Made by a program: the position numbers and the translations under genes. A model generated the notes under the pieces. That model saw nothing but the letters and a program-made list of their open reading frames with translations, ran no database searches and was not told where the DNA came from. DNA of 64,000 nucleotides, taken from assembly GCF_002980555.1 (NCBI RefSeq), contig NZ_PVBT01000002.1, positions 124,001-188,000 on the forward strand, written 5' to 3'. The stretch comes from Phyllobacterium myrsinacearum. Its GTDB lineage: Bacteria > Pseudomonadota > Alphaproteobacteria > Rhizobiales > Rhizobiaceae. Below are positions 1 through 8,309 of the stretch, piece after piece (within the stretch, counting starts at the first letter, position 1; each line of letters starts with the position of its first letter).

Positions 1-486
1 CTGACGCATTCCGCCGGAGAACTGATGCGGATAAAAGTCTATTTTCTGTTGCGGATCGATAATTCGCACCTGCCGCAGTGCTTGGATACAGCGGGCCCGC
101 GCTTCGGTGTTCGACACGTTTTCGTGGGCTCGAAGAGCCATGGCCATTTGTTCGAAAACGGTGAGTACCGGATTGAGCGTCATCATGGGGTCTTGAAAAA
201 CCATGGAAATTTCGCGGCCCCGGATGTGCCGCAACCCATCCTCGGCGAGTCCAACGAGTTCTCGCCCTTCAAGCTTTATGGAGCCGCCCTTGATCTGTCC
301 GGGTCTGTCTATCAATCCGATGATCGAGAACCCCGTGATCGATTTTCCGGATCCGGACTCCCCAACAAGGCCAAGGACTTCCCCGCGATTGAGATGAAAC
401 GATATCCCGTCGACGGCCTTCACTGTCCCTGTTTGGGTTTCGAAATGCGTGTAGAGGTCGGTAACCTTAAGCACAGGATCTGTCAT
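1..486 (-). CDS. Peptide-type ABC transporter ATP-binding protein (DppD/OppD-like), C-terminus cut off by window edge
   Basis: Reading leftward from an ATG at 486, 162 codons stay open to base 1. The product shows the Walker A loop (GESGSGKS, about residues 41-48), the Q-loop segment MVFQDPMMTLNP, and the start of the ABC signature ([10 protein letters not shown]) at the window edge. These are typical of the OppD/DppD family, which powers uptake of peptides or related solutes from the periplasm. The ATG overlaps the stop of the upstream permease gene by 4 bp (ATGA), so it is translationally coupled. Walker B and the C-terminal solute-importer extension lie outside the window. The substrate is unknown. 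Confidence 0.93.
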   Translation of the reverse strand, partial: MTDPVLKVTDLYTHFETQTGTVKAVDGISFHLNRGEVLGLVGESGSGKSITGFSIIGLIDRPGQIKGGSIKLEGRELVGLAEDGLRHIRGREISMVFQDPMMTLNPVLTVFEQMAMALRAHENVSNTEARARCIQALRQVRIIDPQQKIDFYPHQFSGGMRQ

Positions 487-1373
487 TTTTTTAGCCTTGG
501 ATTTAGCTGTTCGCGCACCTGATCGCCAACAATGTTGATCGCCATAACAAGCACGATGAGCGCGATGCCCGGATAGATCGAAATCCAGTAACGGCCCGAA
601 AGCAGATATTGGAAACCGCCTGAGATCAGCATGCCCAAGGAAGGCTCGGTGGGCGGCAGGCCCACGCCGAGAAATGATAGCGTGGCCTCAAGGGAGATGG
701 CGCTCGCCACCTGTACCGTCGCAACGACGATCAATGGGGGCAGGGTGTTGGGTAGGATGTGACGAGTTACGACAAACCAACCGCTCATCGGGATGGAAAG
801 TGCTGCTTCCACATAGTCTTTGTTGCATTCCGCAGACGCGGCTCCGTGAGCTGTGCGCACGAAATAGGCATATTGGGAAAAGGTGAGCGCAATAATTAAC
901 TGGAATTTTCCCTGACCGAGAAGAGCGGCCACAACAAAAGCGAGCAAAATGGCCGGGAACGATAGTTGAAGATCGACCAGACGCATCACGAAAGCTTCTA
1001 CACGTCCGCCAATGTAAGCGGCGGCTGAGCCAACCAGAGCCCCGATCGAGAAAGCGACGGCTCCTGCCAGCAGTCCCATCTGGAGTGAAATTCGCAGGCC
1101 ATAAAGAATGGCGGAGAAAAGATCTCTGCCTTGACTGTCGGTGCCGAGAATATGGGTGTATCCGCCAATTCCTACGAAGCCCGGTGGCCGGCGTGCGTCT
1201 CTCAGCGCGAGCCCGGCAAGGTCATAGGGATTTTGCGGAGCAATGAGCGGCGCGAAAATGGCCAACAGCGTGACTGCAATCACAACGCATGCGGCAGCTA
1301 CCGCTACGGGATGCTGACAGAACTCCGTCCAAAATCCGCCTGGCGAACGAGGCTTTATAGCCGACTCAGTCAT
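483..1373 (-). CDS. Peptide-type ABC transporter permease (DppC-like)
   Basis: A 296-residue inner-membrane permease of the DppC/OppC family. An N-terminal membrane segment lies at about residues 24-45, followed by a periplasmic stretch with the family motif LGTDSQGRDLFS. Several hydrophobic helices carry the EAA-type coupling loop (EAALSIPMSGWFVVTRHILPN), and the C-terminus is the usual GDQVREQLNPRLK. It overlaps the permease gene before it and the ATPase gene after it by 4 bp each, so the three form one coupled operon. Family assignment is firm; the transported solute is not known. Confidence 0.93.
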   Translation of the reverse strand: MTESAIKPRSPGGFWTEFCQHPVAVAAACVVIAVTLLAIFAPLIAPQNPYDLAGLALRDARRPPGFVGIGGYTHILGTDSQGRDLFSAILYGLRISLQMGLLAGAVAFSIGALVGSAAAYIGGRVEAFVMRLVDLQLSFPAILLAFVVAALLGQGKFQLIIALTFSQYAYFVRTAHGAASAECNKDYVEAALSIPMSGWFVVTRHILPNTLPPLIVVATVQVASAISLEATLSFLGVGLPPTEPSLGMLISGGFQYLLSGRYWISIYPGIALIVLVMAINIVGDQVREQLNPRLKK

Positions 1374-2347
1374 TTGCCGTCTCCTTGGCGCATGCGTGGA
1401 TCAAGCACTGCATAAGCGAGATCAACGGCCAGATTGATTGTGATGAACAGAAGCGACACCATCATGAGATAGGCAATCATGACCGGGCGATCGAGTGATG
1501 TGATGCTGTCGATGATAAGTTTGCCCAGGCCCGGCCAGGAAAAAATGGTTTCAGTGACAACCGCAAACGCGATTGTCGAACCCAATTCCAGTCCAAAAAC
1601 CGTCACCAGGGGAATAGAGATCAAGCGAAGCACGTGCCTGCGCAAAATTGTGAATTCGTCGATACCTGCCGCGCGCGCGAATTTGATCGTATCGGTCAGC
1701 ATGATTTCGCGCGTGCCGGATGCCGCCAGCCGGATCATCATCGACATCTTGAACAGGGACAGATTCGCAGCAGGAAGGATCAGGTGCTGCAGGCCAGTGG
1801 CCGTCGGGAAGCTCCAGGGGATTCCGAAAATCGAGACGGCCTCACCGCGTCCACCGGCTGGCAGGACACCTAGTTCGACCGCAAAGACCATGATCATCAT
1901 CAGGCCAATCCAGAATGTTGGTACCGAAAACCCTAGAATGGATGCCGCCATGATAGCCTTTGATGGCCATCCATTGGGCCTGTAGCCAGCGTAGATTCCA
2001 AGCGGGATGCCGATTGCGCTGGCCAGCAATATGGCCATGGTTGCCAGTTCCATCGTTGCGGGAAAACGGGAAGCGATCAGTTCCACGACCGGCATATTGT
2101 AGACAAAGGAACGGCCAAGATCGCCATGGATAAGCGCGTTCATGAAATGGAGATATTGCTGCCAGATCGGAAGGTCGAGCCCGTACTGGGTTATAATCTG
2201 CTGGCGTATCTCCTGTGTGGCATCTGGCGATATCAATACGTCGATGGGATTGCCGATGACGAACACGCCGTAGAACACCAGCATCGACATCACGATTATG
2301 ACCAGCAACGCCTGCCACATTCTCCGAACAATAAATGCAACCATCAC
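1370..2347 (-). CDS. Peptide-type ABC transporter permease (DppB-like)
   Basis: A 325-residue DppB/OppB-family permease. It shows the N-terminal membrane anchor (about residues 9-31), the family segment with QQIITQYGLDLPIWQQYL, multiple hydrophobic helices, the coupling loop FARAAGIDEFTILRRHVLR and the C-terminal LDPRMRQG. It ends in an ATGA overlap with the DppC-like gene. No substrate-binding protein gene precedes it here. Instead a creatininase-family gene ends 82 bp upstream on the same strand and is probably the first gene of this transcription unit. A binding-protein gene may lie beyond the left edge. Confidence 0.93.
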   Translation of the reverse strand: MMVAFIVRRMWQALLVIIVMSMLVFYGVFVIGNPIDVLISPDATQEIRQQIITQYGLDLPIWQQYLHFMNALIHGDLGRSFVYNMPVVELIASRFPATMELATMAILLASAIGIPLGIYAGYRPNGWPSKAIMAASILGFSVPTFWIGLMMIMVFAVELGVLPAGGRGEAVSIFGIPWSFPTATGLQHLILPAANLSLFKMSMMIRLAASGTREIMLTDTIKFARAAGIDEFTILRRHVLRLISIPLVTVFGLELGSTIAFAVVTETIFSWPGLGKLIIDSITSLDRPVMIAYLMMVSLLFITINLAVDLAYAVLDPRMRQGDGK

Positions 2348-2429
2348 GCTCTTCCCATTCGCGTTGTTGAAAACGGCAGATGCCCAGCTATTATGTTGTC
2401 GTTGGCTAAGCTATCTGTCCCATGACCGG

Positions 2430-3131
2430 TCAGTGCCAATCATTTTCCAGTTGCGCGCGCGTCTCTTCGACCGCGATTTCCCATATGGCCAGCATGTCCG
2501 TATCCGGTCGCTCATAGAGGCCATGGCAACAGCCATCACCAAGACGCTCGCGTTTGCGGCCAGCATCGACACGGGCGAGCCCGTTCAAGTCGACGCAATC
2601 CTTCACGTGCTGCGGCTGGACGACACCTTCCAGCCGTGTCCACGGAAAGTTTTCCATCCAGGAGGCGTGCGAGGCACGGCTGTCGATCTCAAGCACCTTT
2701 GCCATGGTTTTTGGGGCACGCCACCAGTCATACATCTTGACACTGGCGTCACGATTCCGGTTCATCCATTCGGATATCACGACTCCCGCCGGCGCATTTC
2801 CCCCGTGCCCGTTGACGATAAGAATACGGCGAAATCCTGAATGGTACAGACCGTCAAGTATATCCTCGATGAACGCGATATAGGTGCGAATGCGCAGTGA
2901 TATCGTGCCTGGAAAATCAACAAAGCCAGCTGTCAGGCCATAAGGCATCGCCGGAAAAACGGGAATGCCCAGCGGCTCCGCCGCGTCCATTGCAATTTTC
3001 TCCGAGAGGATCATGTCGGTTCCCAGGCTGAGGTGCGCATGTTGTTCAATGCACCCAAGCGGAAAGATGCATCGATCATCTTTCTTGATATGTTCCTCGA
3101 CTTGGCTCCAGTTCATCGCGTTGATATACAT
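2430..3131 (-). CDS. Creatininase-family metal-dependent amidohydrolase
   Basis: A 233-residue protein of the creatininase superfamily, cytosolic hydrolases of cyclic or linear amides such as creatinine and formamides. The metal-binding motif near the N-terminus reads GCIEQHAHLSLGTD (Glu29, His31, Asp39), followed by VNGHGGN (His109) and a late Glu (about 160) in SHASWMENF, matching the family pattern. The canonical late HAGE-x-ETS motif is degenerate, so the substrate may differ from creatinine. The start at 3131 is chosen because GGAGG lies 8 bp upstream; a TTG two codons earlier is too close to it. The gene heads the DppBCD-like cassette, suggesting hydrolysis of the imported amide. Confidence 0.85.
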   Translation of the reverse strand: MYINAMNWSQVEEHIKKDDRCIFPLGCIEQHAHLSLGTDMILSEKIAMDAAEPLGIPVFPAMPYGLTAGFVDFPGTISLRIRTYIAFIEDILDGLYHSGFRRILIVNGHGGNAPAGVVISEWMNRNRDASVKMYDWWRAPKTMAKVLEIDSRASHASWMENFPWTRLEGVVQPQHVKDCVDLNGLARVDAGRKRERLGDGCCHGLYERPDTDMLAIWEIAVEETRAQLENDWH

Positions 3132-3471
3132 TTGCAAATCCTCCCAATACTTCCATTTTTATGACTTTGACGAGTCCGATGAAGCTGAACAAAACCACTG
3201 CTTCATAGGCCTGTGAAAAAGACATGGTTGCCGGAAACTCTGCCTGATCGGTCACGTGCGGAATTTTTGCACGAAGCAGCTGTCTGCGCAGGTCTGTATG
3301 CAGCAGCACGTCCCGATTGCCTTCGAAAGTCCGGCATGGTCCTCCCTATTCCGGTTTTATCCGCTCGTGCCATTCTCCTCCGGCGCGTGCGGTTCATCCC
3401 TCTCATCGTTACAGTCGCGTCTTCTGGCCATTCGGACAGTTTCGACGCTGGTTAGCAAAGCGCCCGCTTCC
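3132..3471. other. Intergenic region between creatininase and PatB-like genes
   Basis: About 340 bp without a convincing gene. It holds the ribosome-binding site of the creatininase gene (GGAGG at its right-hand side on the minus strand) and presumably that operon's promoter. Short open frames on both strands show no recognisable domain, and no transposon end or strong terminator was seen. Confidence 0.5.
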
Positions 3472-4665
3472 TCATAACGGCGCTTTGGGACCAAAAGCCC
3501 GTTTCATTCTTTCGATGGCTTCCTGGACGCGGGAGCGCGGGCAGGCGAGATTGACCCGCATGAAGCCCTGGCCCTGCCTGCCGAACCTGGGCCCGCGATC
3601 GAACCATACCCGTGCCTTGGTCAGCATGAACTTTTCCAGTTCCGGTCCCTGCATATTAAGGCGGCGGCAATCCATCCACGCCAGATAAAGGGCATCGGTC
3701 TCGAAAACGCGCAAGGCAGGAATGGCCTGATGAACGGCCGCCGCAAAATGGCGCTGATTTCCCCGGATATAGGCCAACAGCTCCTCGAGCCACGGCTCAC
3801 CATCCCGATAGGCCGCTTCGCAGGCCACCGCGCCCAACATGTTGACAAAGCTCATACCGCCCCGGGCCAGCGCACTCTGGACGTCTTTCCGGCGTTTTTC
3901 GTTGACGATAAACATGTTGGAGCATTTCAGCCCCGCAAGATTGAATGTCTTGCTCGGCGCCGTGCAGACGATCGAATTTTGTGCGAACTCGTCGCCGAGC
4001 GCGGCAAAGGGGATATGTTTACGGTGCGGCGTAAGGATCATATCCTGGTGGATTTCATCCGATACGACCAGAATATTGTGGCGCAGACAAATCTCGCCCA
4101 TGCGGCGCAAATCGGCTTTCGACCAGATATTGCCTGTTGGATTGTGCGGATTGCACAGAAAGAAGAGTCTGGTCTTCGGCGTGATGGCCGCCTCAAAAGC
4201 CTCCGCGTCAAAACCGTAGGAACGCGTGCCCTCATCCAGTTGAAGCGGCGCTTCCACGACGTGCCGGCCGTTTTCAACAATGCTCGTGAAAAAATGCGCA
4301 TATACCGGCGGTTGCACAAGGACGGCATCCCCGGGATGACTGAAGGTCTTGACAATAAGATTGAGTGCTGTGACCACGCTGGGTATTTGCACCAGCCATT
4401 GCGGCTGCGCATCCCATCCGAAGCGTTTTTTCTGCCAGCCGCAGACGGCTTCCTCGTAGCTTTTCGTGCGGAACGTGTAGCCGAAGATGCCATCGCGGAC
4501 AGCCTTGCCGAGGGCTTCGACAACCGGTGGAGGCGCTGGGAAGTCCATGTCGGCTACCCACATGGGCAAGGGGTCGGCGGCGGCTTCGTCCGCGGTCAGG
4601 TTTCTTTGGGGAGCCCATTTGATCGAACTCGTATGACGGCGATCAACCTCCAGATCAAAATGCAT
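3472..4665 (-). CDS. PatB/MalY-type PLP-dependent C-S lyase (putative cystathionine beta-lyase)
   Basis: A 397-residue fold-type I PLP enzyme of the MalY/PatB aminotransferase-like family, which cleaves C-S bonds in cystathionine and related thioethers to give pyruvate, ammonia and a thiol. Diagnostic segments are the N-terminal FDLEVDRRHTSSIKW, MWVADMDFPAPPPV, CNPHNPTGNIW, VSDEIHQDMI and APSKTFNLAGLK, whose Lys (about 239) forms the PLP Schiff base. The start was set at 4665 because the family begins this way; an ATG four codons earlier directly abuts the GGGAGG Shine-Dalgarno. It is divergent from a LysR gene, its likely regulator. The substrate is inferred only at family level. Confidence 0.9.
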   Translation of the reverse strand: MHFDLEVDRRHTSSIKWAPQRNLTADEAAADPLPMWVADMDFPAPPPVVEALGKAVRDGIFGYTFRTKSYEEAVCGWQKKRFGWDAQPQWLVQIPSVVTALNLIVKTFSHPGDAVLVQPPVYAHFFTSIVENGRHVVEAPLQLDEGTRSYGFDAEAFEAAITPKTRLFFLCNPHNPTGNIWSKADLRRMGEICLRHNILVVSDEIHQDMILTPHRKHIPFAALGDEFAQNSIVCTAPSKTFNLAGLKCSNMFIVNEKRRKDVQSALARGGMSFVNMLGAVACEAAYRDGEPWLEELLAYIRGNQRHFAAAVHQAIPALRVFETDALYLAWMDCRRLNMQGPELEKFMLTKARVWFDRGPRFGRQGQGFMRVNLACPRSRVQEAIERMKRAFGPKAPL

Positions 4666-4711
4666 GCTCAAAGTCATCCTCCCGGTTGCGGTTATATTAG
4701 CGCGGCTGCCG

Positions 4712-4762
4712 TTTGTGAGAATTAGTTTATTTTTGCAAACTATGATGATATATATTCACAAA
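4712..4762. promoter_or_regulatory. Interrupted inverted repeat between patB-like and lysR genes
   Basis: TTTGTGA at 4712-4718 is mirrored by TCACAAA at 4756-4762; allowing two mismatches the arms extend to 11 bp. The right arm reaches the first base of the LysR start codon, and the spacer is AT-rich. The position between divergent genes suits a LysR-type operator controlling both genes. Function is inferred. Confidence 0.45.
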
Positions 4763-5676
4763 TGAAGCCAGCCGCCTCCCTCACGCAATTTGTCGTCCTT
4801 GCCAAAATCGCCGAAACCGGCGGCCTTTCCTCGGCTGCCCGAGAACTGGGCATGACCCCGTCGGCCGTCAGCAAAAGCCTGACCTTGCTCGAAGAGCAAC
4901 TCGGTGTGTCCCTGGTACGCCGGACAACGCGGGCAGTGACGTTGACCACTCACGGCAAACTGTTTTTCCGGCGTATTTCCCATATTCTGGCAGAGGTGGA
5001 GGATACACTCGACGAGGTGGGCGGCTTGAGTAACCGGGCCAAGGGGGATCTGCATATTTCCTGCTCGATTGCCTTTGGTTGTTCTCAGCTTGTTGGTATC
5101 GTCGGCCGATACCAGCAAGCCTTTCCAGAGGTTAACATTCATATCTCGCTTGATGACAAACTCGTCAATCTCAGCGAGGGGCAGATCGACGTGGCCCTGC
5201 GCATTACAGATGCAACTGACGGCCCTTATGCGGCCCGCAAGCTTGCACAGATCCGTTGGGTTTATTGTGCGACCCCATTCTATCTGAATAAATTTGAACG
5301 GCCGCAGAAACCGCAGGATCTGGCAAATCAGCGGCATCAATTGCTGGTCTATCCTGCGATGACCAATAGCGGGGCATGGACTTACTGGCGTGAGGGAACC
5401 CTGGAACGGATAAGGGTTGACGCGGCGCTCGAATGCAATAGCAGCCTGGCGCTGCTGAATTTCACCCTAGCGCATCAAGGGATTGCTTGCCTTCCGCTCT
5501 ATGTTGCCAGTACCCATATCGCCAATGGCGCAATTGAGGTGATTTTGCCCGATTACGAGCCGGCGAGTGTTCACACGCTTTACGCCATGTATTTTCAAAG
5601 CCGATATAAAAACCCGCTCATCCGCACCTTTGTCGATTTCATCAAGACAGACATCCAGACAAATCGGGATTGGTAG
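4762..5676 (+). CDS. LysR-family transcriptional regulator
   Basis: A 304-residue LysR regulator. The N-terminal winged helix-turn-helix (about residues 6-65: FVVLAKIAETGGLSSAARELGMTPSAVSKSLTLLEEQLG) is followed by a linker helix and a periplasmic-binding-like effector domain. It resembles the CrgA/DmlR-like subgroup in layout. It is divergent from the PatB-like lyase gene 96 bp away, the usual arrangement for a LysR activator and its target. No Shine-Dalgarno is visible before the ATG, so translation may be leaderless or weak. The effector cannot be predicted. Confidence 0.92.
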   Translation: MKPAASLTQFVVLAKIAETGGLSSAARELGMTPSAVSKSLTLLEEQLGVSLVRRTTRAVTLTTHGKLFFRRISHILAEVEDTLDEVGGLSNRAKGDLHISCSIAFGCSQLVGIVGRYQQAFPEVNIHISLDDKLVNLSEGQIDVALRITDATDGPYAARKLAQIRWVYCATPFYLNKFERPQKPQDLANQRHQLLVYPAMTNSGAWTYWREGTLERIRVDAALECNSSLALLNFTLAHQGIACLPLYVASTHIANGAIEVILPDYEPASVHTLYAMYFQSRYKNPLIRTFVDFIKTDIQTNRDW

Positions 5677-6047
5677 AAAACTGTTTGGAATATCCCTTGG
5701 TTTATCGAATGGAATTGTATTCCTTTGGGTAAACAGGATCGGGACAGGCTATTGACTATCCTGCCCGCCTTCCGAAGAGAGACGCATTGCAACGTGCCAT
5801 GCTCGCAGCACTAGCACCTTGCGCTATTCTTCTGACGAATAATCGATGGGTTGGGATCATAGCTTCGTAATTGTCCTGCGACGGTAATTTTGACGTCGAT
5901 GGAATAAATCCGCGTGCCGCGTGTCTTCAACAGGTGGAGTGCGCGTTGGAGTTTCCAGGCAATGCATTTGATTGCTCTGGCCTTTCTCCCAGCTTTCCTT
6001 TCCAGCGGCAACGCCTTGCCGACAAGCCATTACTCATGAGGTAGTCA
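5677..6047. other. Intergenic region before msrP
   Basis: About 370 bp. A 66-codon minus-strand frame (5811-6011) has no recognisable domain and no good ribosome site, so it is not called as a gene. The region contains the putative ECF-type promoter described separately, which would give msrP a leader of about 120 nt, and the msrP ribosome site (GAGG about 8 bp before the ATG). Confidence 0.5.
5901..5927 (+). promoter_or_regulatory. Putative ECF sigma promoter of msrPQ (GGAATAAA-N14-GTCTT)
   Basis: GGAATAAA at 5901-5908 and GTCTT at 5923-5927 are separated by 14 bp. The same two boxes with the same spacing recur at 7731-7757 before the DUF305 gene of this cluster. A GGAA-type -35 box with a short -10 box is the general form of ECF sigma promoters, and an ECF sigma gene lies at 9919. 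Assignment to that sigma factor is inference. Confidence 0.6.
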
Positions 6048-6995
6048 ATGTCGATCTATCATCCGCCGAGAATCCCGGCTTCAGAAATCACACCGCGCGG
6101 TATTTACCTCAAGCGCCGCGACTTTCTTGCGGCCGTAGCCATGTCCGGGCTCTCGATCCTTGCACCTGATCAGGCTGATGCCGCACCTCTCTCGGCGAAG
6201 AAGAGCGGGTACACGGTATCGGAAAAACCGACACCCCACGATGATGTCACAGCTTACAATAACTTTTACGAATTCGGCACCAGCAAATCGGATCCGATGA
6301 GCTATTCCGGGGATTTCAAGCCACGGCCATGGGCCATCAAGGTTGATGGCATGGTTGCCAATCCCAGAACCTTCGACATTGATCAGATCATGCAGGAATA
6401 TCCGGCGGAGGAGCGTGTCTACAGGATGCGTTGCGTCGAAGGATGGTCCATGGTGATCCCATGGCAGGGTTTTCCGCTGTCAGCACTTCTTGACAAAGTC
6501 GAACCCCTTGGAAGCGCCAAGTACGTCATCTTCGAAACAGTCGTGCGGCCAGAGCAGATGCCGGGACAAAACGGCCTGTTTCAACCGCTGCCATGGCCAT
6601 ATATCGAAGGTCTCCGCCTTGACGAAGCTCGCAATCCTTTGACGATCCTGGCGGTTGGTCTTTATGGTGAGACACTCCCTAACCAGAACGGCGCTCCCAT
6701 TCGCTTGGTCGTGCCATGGAAATACGGTTTCAAGGGATGCAAATCGATTGTTCGTATTTCGTTGACCGATACGCAGCCAAAGAACACCTGGAATATCGTC
6801 GCGCCAAGCGAGTATGGTTTTTTTGCCAACGTTAATCCTGAGGTCGATCATCCCCGATGGAGCCAGGCAACTGAGCGACGCATCGGGACAGGGGGCTTCT
6901 TCAGTTCGGACCGGCGTCCAACCTTGATGTTCAATGGCTATGCGGAAGACGTTGCCAGCCTTTACGCCGGCATGGACCTGCGGAAGAACTTCTGA
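6048..6995 (+). CDS. msrP: Protein-methionine-sulfoxide reductase catalytic subunit MsrP
   Basis: A 315-residue periplasmic molybdoenzyme that reduces methionine sulfoxide in oxidised envelope proteins. A twin-arginine-like signal ([10 protein letters not shown], residues 21-30) precedes a hydrophobic stretch ending near Ala46. The mature part has the family segment [14 protein letters not shown], then [10 protein letters not shown], whose Cys129 is the expected molybdenum ligand, and [13 protein letters not shown] near the C-terminus. Length is normal for YedY/MsrP. Its stop overlaps the msrQ start (TGATG), so the pair is translationally coupled. A candidate ECF promoter lies about 120 bp upstream. 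Confidence 0.97.
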   Translation: MSIYHPPRIPASEITPRGIYLKRRDFLAAVAMSGLSILAPDQADAAPLSAKKSGYTVSEKPTPHDDVTAYNNFYEFGTSKSDPMSYSGDFKPRPWAIKVDGMVANPRTFDIDQIMQEYPAEERVYRMRCVEGWSMVIPWQGFPLSALLDKVEPLGSAKYVIFETVVRPEQMPGQNGLFQPLPWPYIEGLRLDEARNPLTILAVGLYGETLPNQNGAPIRLVVPWKYGFKGCKSIVRISLTDTQPKNTWNIVAPSEYGFFANVNPEVDHPRWSQATERRIGTGGFFSSDRRPTLMFNGYAEDVASLYAGMDLRKNF

Positions 6996-7660
6996 TGGCC
7001 GTCATGTTCACTGGCACAAGACACTGGAAGGGCGCCTCGGTCTGGCTGCTTTACATCATCGGCCTAACGCCAGGGGTTTGGTATTTTTACTTGGGGGCAA
7101 CCGACAGTCTTGGAGCCAACCCGGTCAAGGCCTTTGAGCAGCTTCTCGGGCTCTGGACGGTCCGTTTTCTCATTCTAACACTTGCCGTCTCGCCGGCACG
7201 TGAGCTTTTCGGCTTGAATTTCATCCGCTATCGCCGCGCATTGGGACTCCTGTGCTTCTACTATGCATTGGTACATCTTTCGGTCTATGTTGTATTTGAC
7301 CAGCCGCCGATTTTGTCGGTCATTCTTGCTGATATCCTAAAGCGTCCATTCATCATGTTGGGCATGGCGGCATTCTTGTTGCTTGTACCGCTCGCAGCGA
7401 CATCGAATGCGTTCTCTATTCGCAGGCTCGGCAAGAATTGGCTTCGCTTGCACCGATTGATCTACGCTGCAACAGTCTGCGGAGGAATCCATTTTGCGCT
7501 GTCAACGAAGGTGCTTTCTGGTGAGCAGTATTTCTATCTGGCTCTGATAGTTCTGATGCTCGGCTATCGGCTTCTTCGTCCAATCCTCAAGAGGCGGCGC
7601 CGGGCCTCAAATTCGGCGCAGCGCTATCAGTCCCGTACGAACAGTGCGCTTGGCAACTGA
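6995..7660 (+). CDS. msrQ: Haem-binding membrane subunit MsrQ
   Basis: A 221-residue inner-membrane protein of the ferric-reductase-like family that passes electrons from the respiratory chain to MsrP. About six hydrophobic segments are visible, including GASVWLLYIIGLTPGVWYFY at the N-terminus. Family motifs are TVRFLILTLAVSPAR, RRALGLLCFYYALVHLSVYV and LHRLIYAATVCGGIHF, whose histidines are candidate haem ligands. The C-terminus is basic and cytosolic. It starts one base into the msrP stop codon. Confidence 0.95.
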   Translation: MAVMFTGTRHWKGASVWLLYIIGLTPGVWYFYLGATDSLGANPVKAFEQLLGLWTVRFLILTLAVSPARELFGLNFIRYRRALGLLCFYYALVHLSVYVVFDQPPILSVILADILKRPFIMLGMAAFLLLVPLAATSNAFSIRRLGKNWLRLHRLIYAATVCGGIHFALSTKVLSGEQYFYLALIVLMLGYRLLRPILKRRRRASNSAQRYQSRTNSALGN

Positions 7661-7730
7661 TCACTATTATGGATTGAAGACACTGGTCGTGAAGTGCTCC
7701 CCGTTTTTGACGCAAAAAATGTCAGGGCGC

Positions 7731-7757
7731 GGAATAAACCCTCGCCTGGGTTGTCTT
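7731..7757 (+). promoter_or_regulatory. Putative ECF sigma promoter of the DUF305 gene (GGAATAAA-N14-GTCTT)
   Basis: GGAATAAA at 7731-7738 and GTCTT at 7753-7757 with a 14-bp spacer, identical in both boxes and in spacing to the element before msrP, while the spacer sequence differs. The start codon of the DUF305 gene is 38 bp downstream, a typical leader length. Confidence 0.6.
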
Positions 7758-7795
7758 ACCGCCAGAACACACAATCTGATCGGAGTATAAAAGAC

Positions 7796-8308
7796 ATGTC
7801 CCATGGATATCTCGACGGTCACCGCGCACTGCTCATCGCTGGAACACTTGCAGTGGCTTGCTCCGCCATCGCGTCGGCACACGATCTGTCCCATATCGCG
7901 GCCAGTACGGAAAATGTGGCGCCACGCGGTGAAGCGGACGAAACGCCGTTTCTGACGCGAAACGATGCCGCCATGACAAAGATGATGGCGGATATGAACG
8001 TCAAGCCTACGGGCGACGTTGATCGTGACTTTGTGGCAATGATGGTGCCGCACCATCAGGGAGCGATTGCCATGGCTCTGGCAGTTCTGCGTTACGGCAA
8101 AAACGAGAAAATAAGACGTCTGGCGCAGGAAATCATCGTTACGCAGCAACAGGAAATTGCCGCGATGCGCCTTGCGATCGGCGACCCGCTGCCATCGTCC
8201 AAGCCATCTTCAACCCAAACCGCGTTCATACCTGATCTGGATACGCACTCGCCGTCAACTCAAGCAATATCCGTGTCGTCAGCCGTTAACATCCAACAAG
8301 GAATTTAA
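7796..8308 (+). CDS. DUF305 domain-containing exported protein
   Basis: A 170-residue protein with an N-terminal hydrophobic signal segment (LLIAGTLAVACSAIASA, ending near residue 25). One DUF305 domain follows, with core DRDFVAMMVPHHQGAIAMALAVL and the later Gln/Met-rich helix EIIVTQQQEIAAMR. DUF305 proteins are ferritin-like helical bundles, often exported and sometimes linked to copper. The start at 7796 is chosen over an upstream in-frame ATG at 7694 because GGAG precedes it and it begins the signal peptide. It lies 38 bp after the putative ECF promoter and directly before the beta-propeller gene. Confidence 0.85.
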   Translation: MSHGYLDGHRALLIAGTLAVACSAIASAHDLSHIAASTENVAPRGEADETPFLTRNDAAMTKMMADMNVKPTGDVDRDFVAMMVPHHQGAIAMALAVLRYGKNEKIRRLAQEIIVTQQQEIAAMRLAIGDPLPSSKPSSTQTAFIPDLDTHSPSTQAISVSSAVNIQQGI

Positions 8309-8309
8309 A

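Noticed and set aside
3203-3455. Short frames on both strands between the creatininase and PatB genes
   Set aside because: Overlapping on both strands with no domain or start signal; more likely non-coding.
5811-6011. 66-codon minus-strand frame before msrP
   Set aside because: No ribosome site, no recognisable domain, and it overlaps the putative ECF promoter region.
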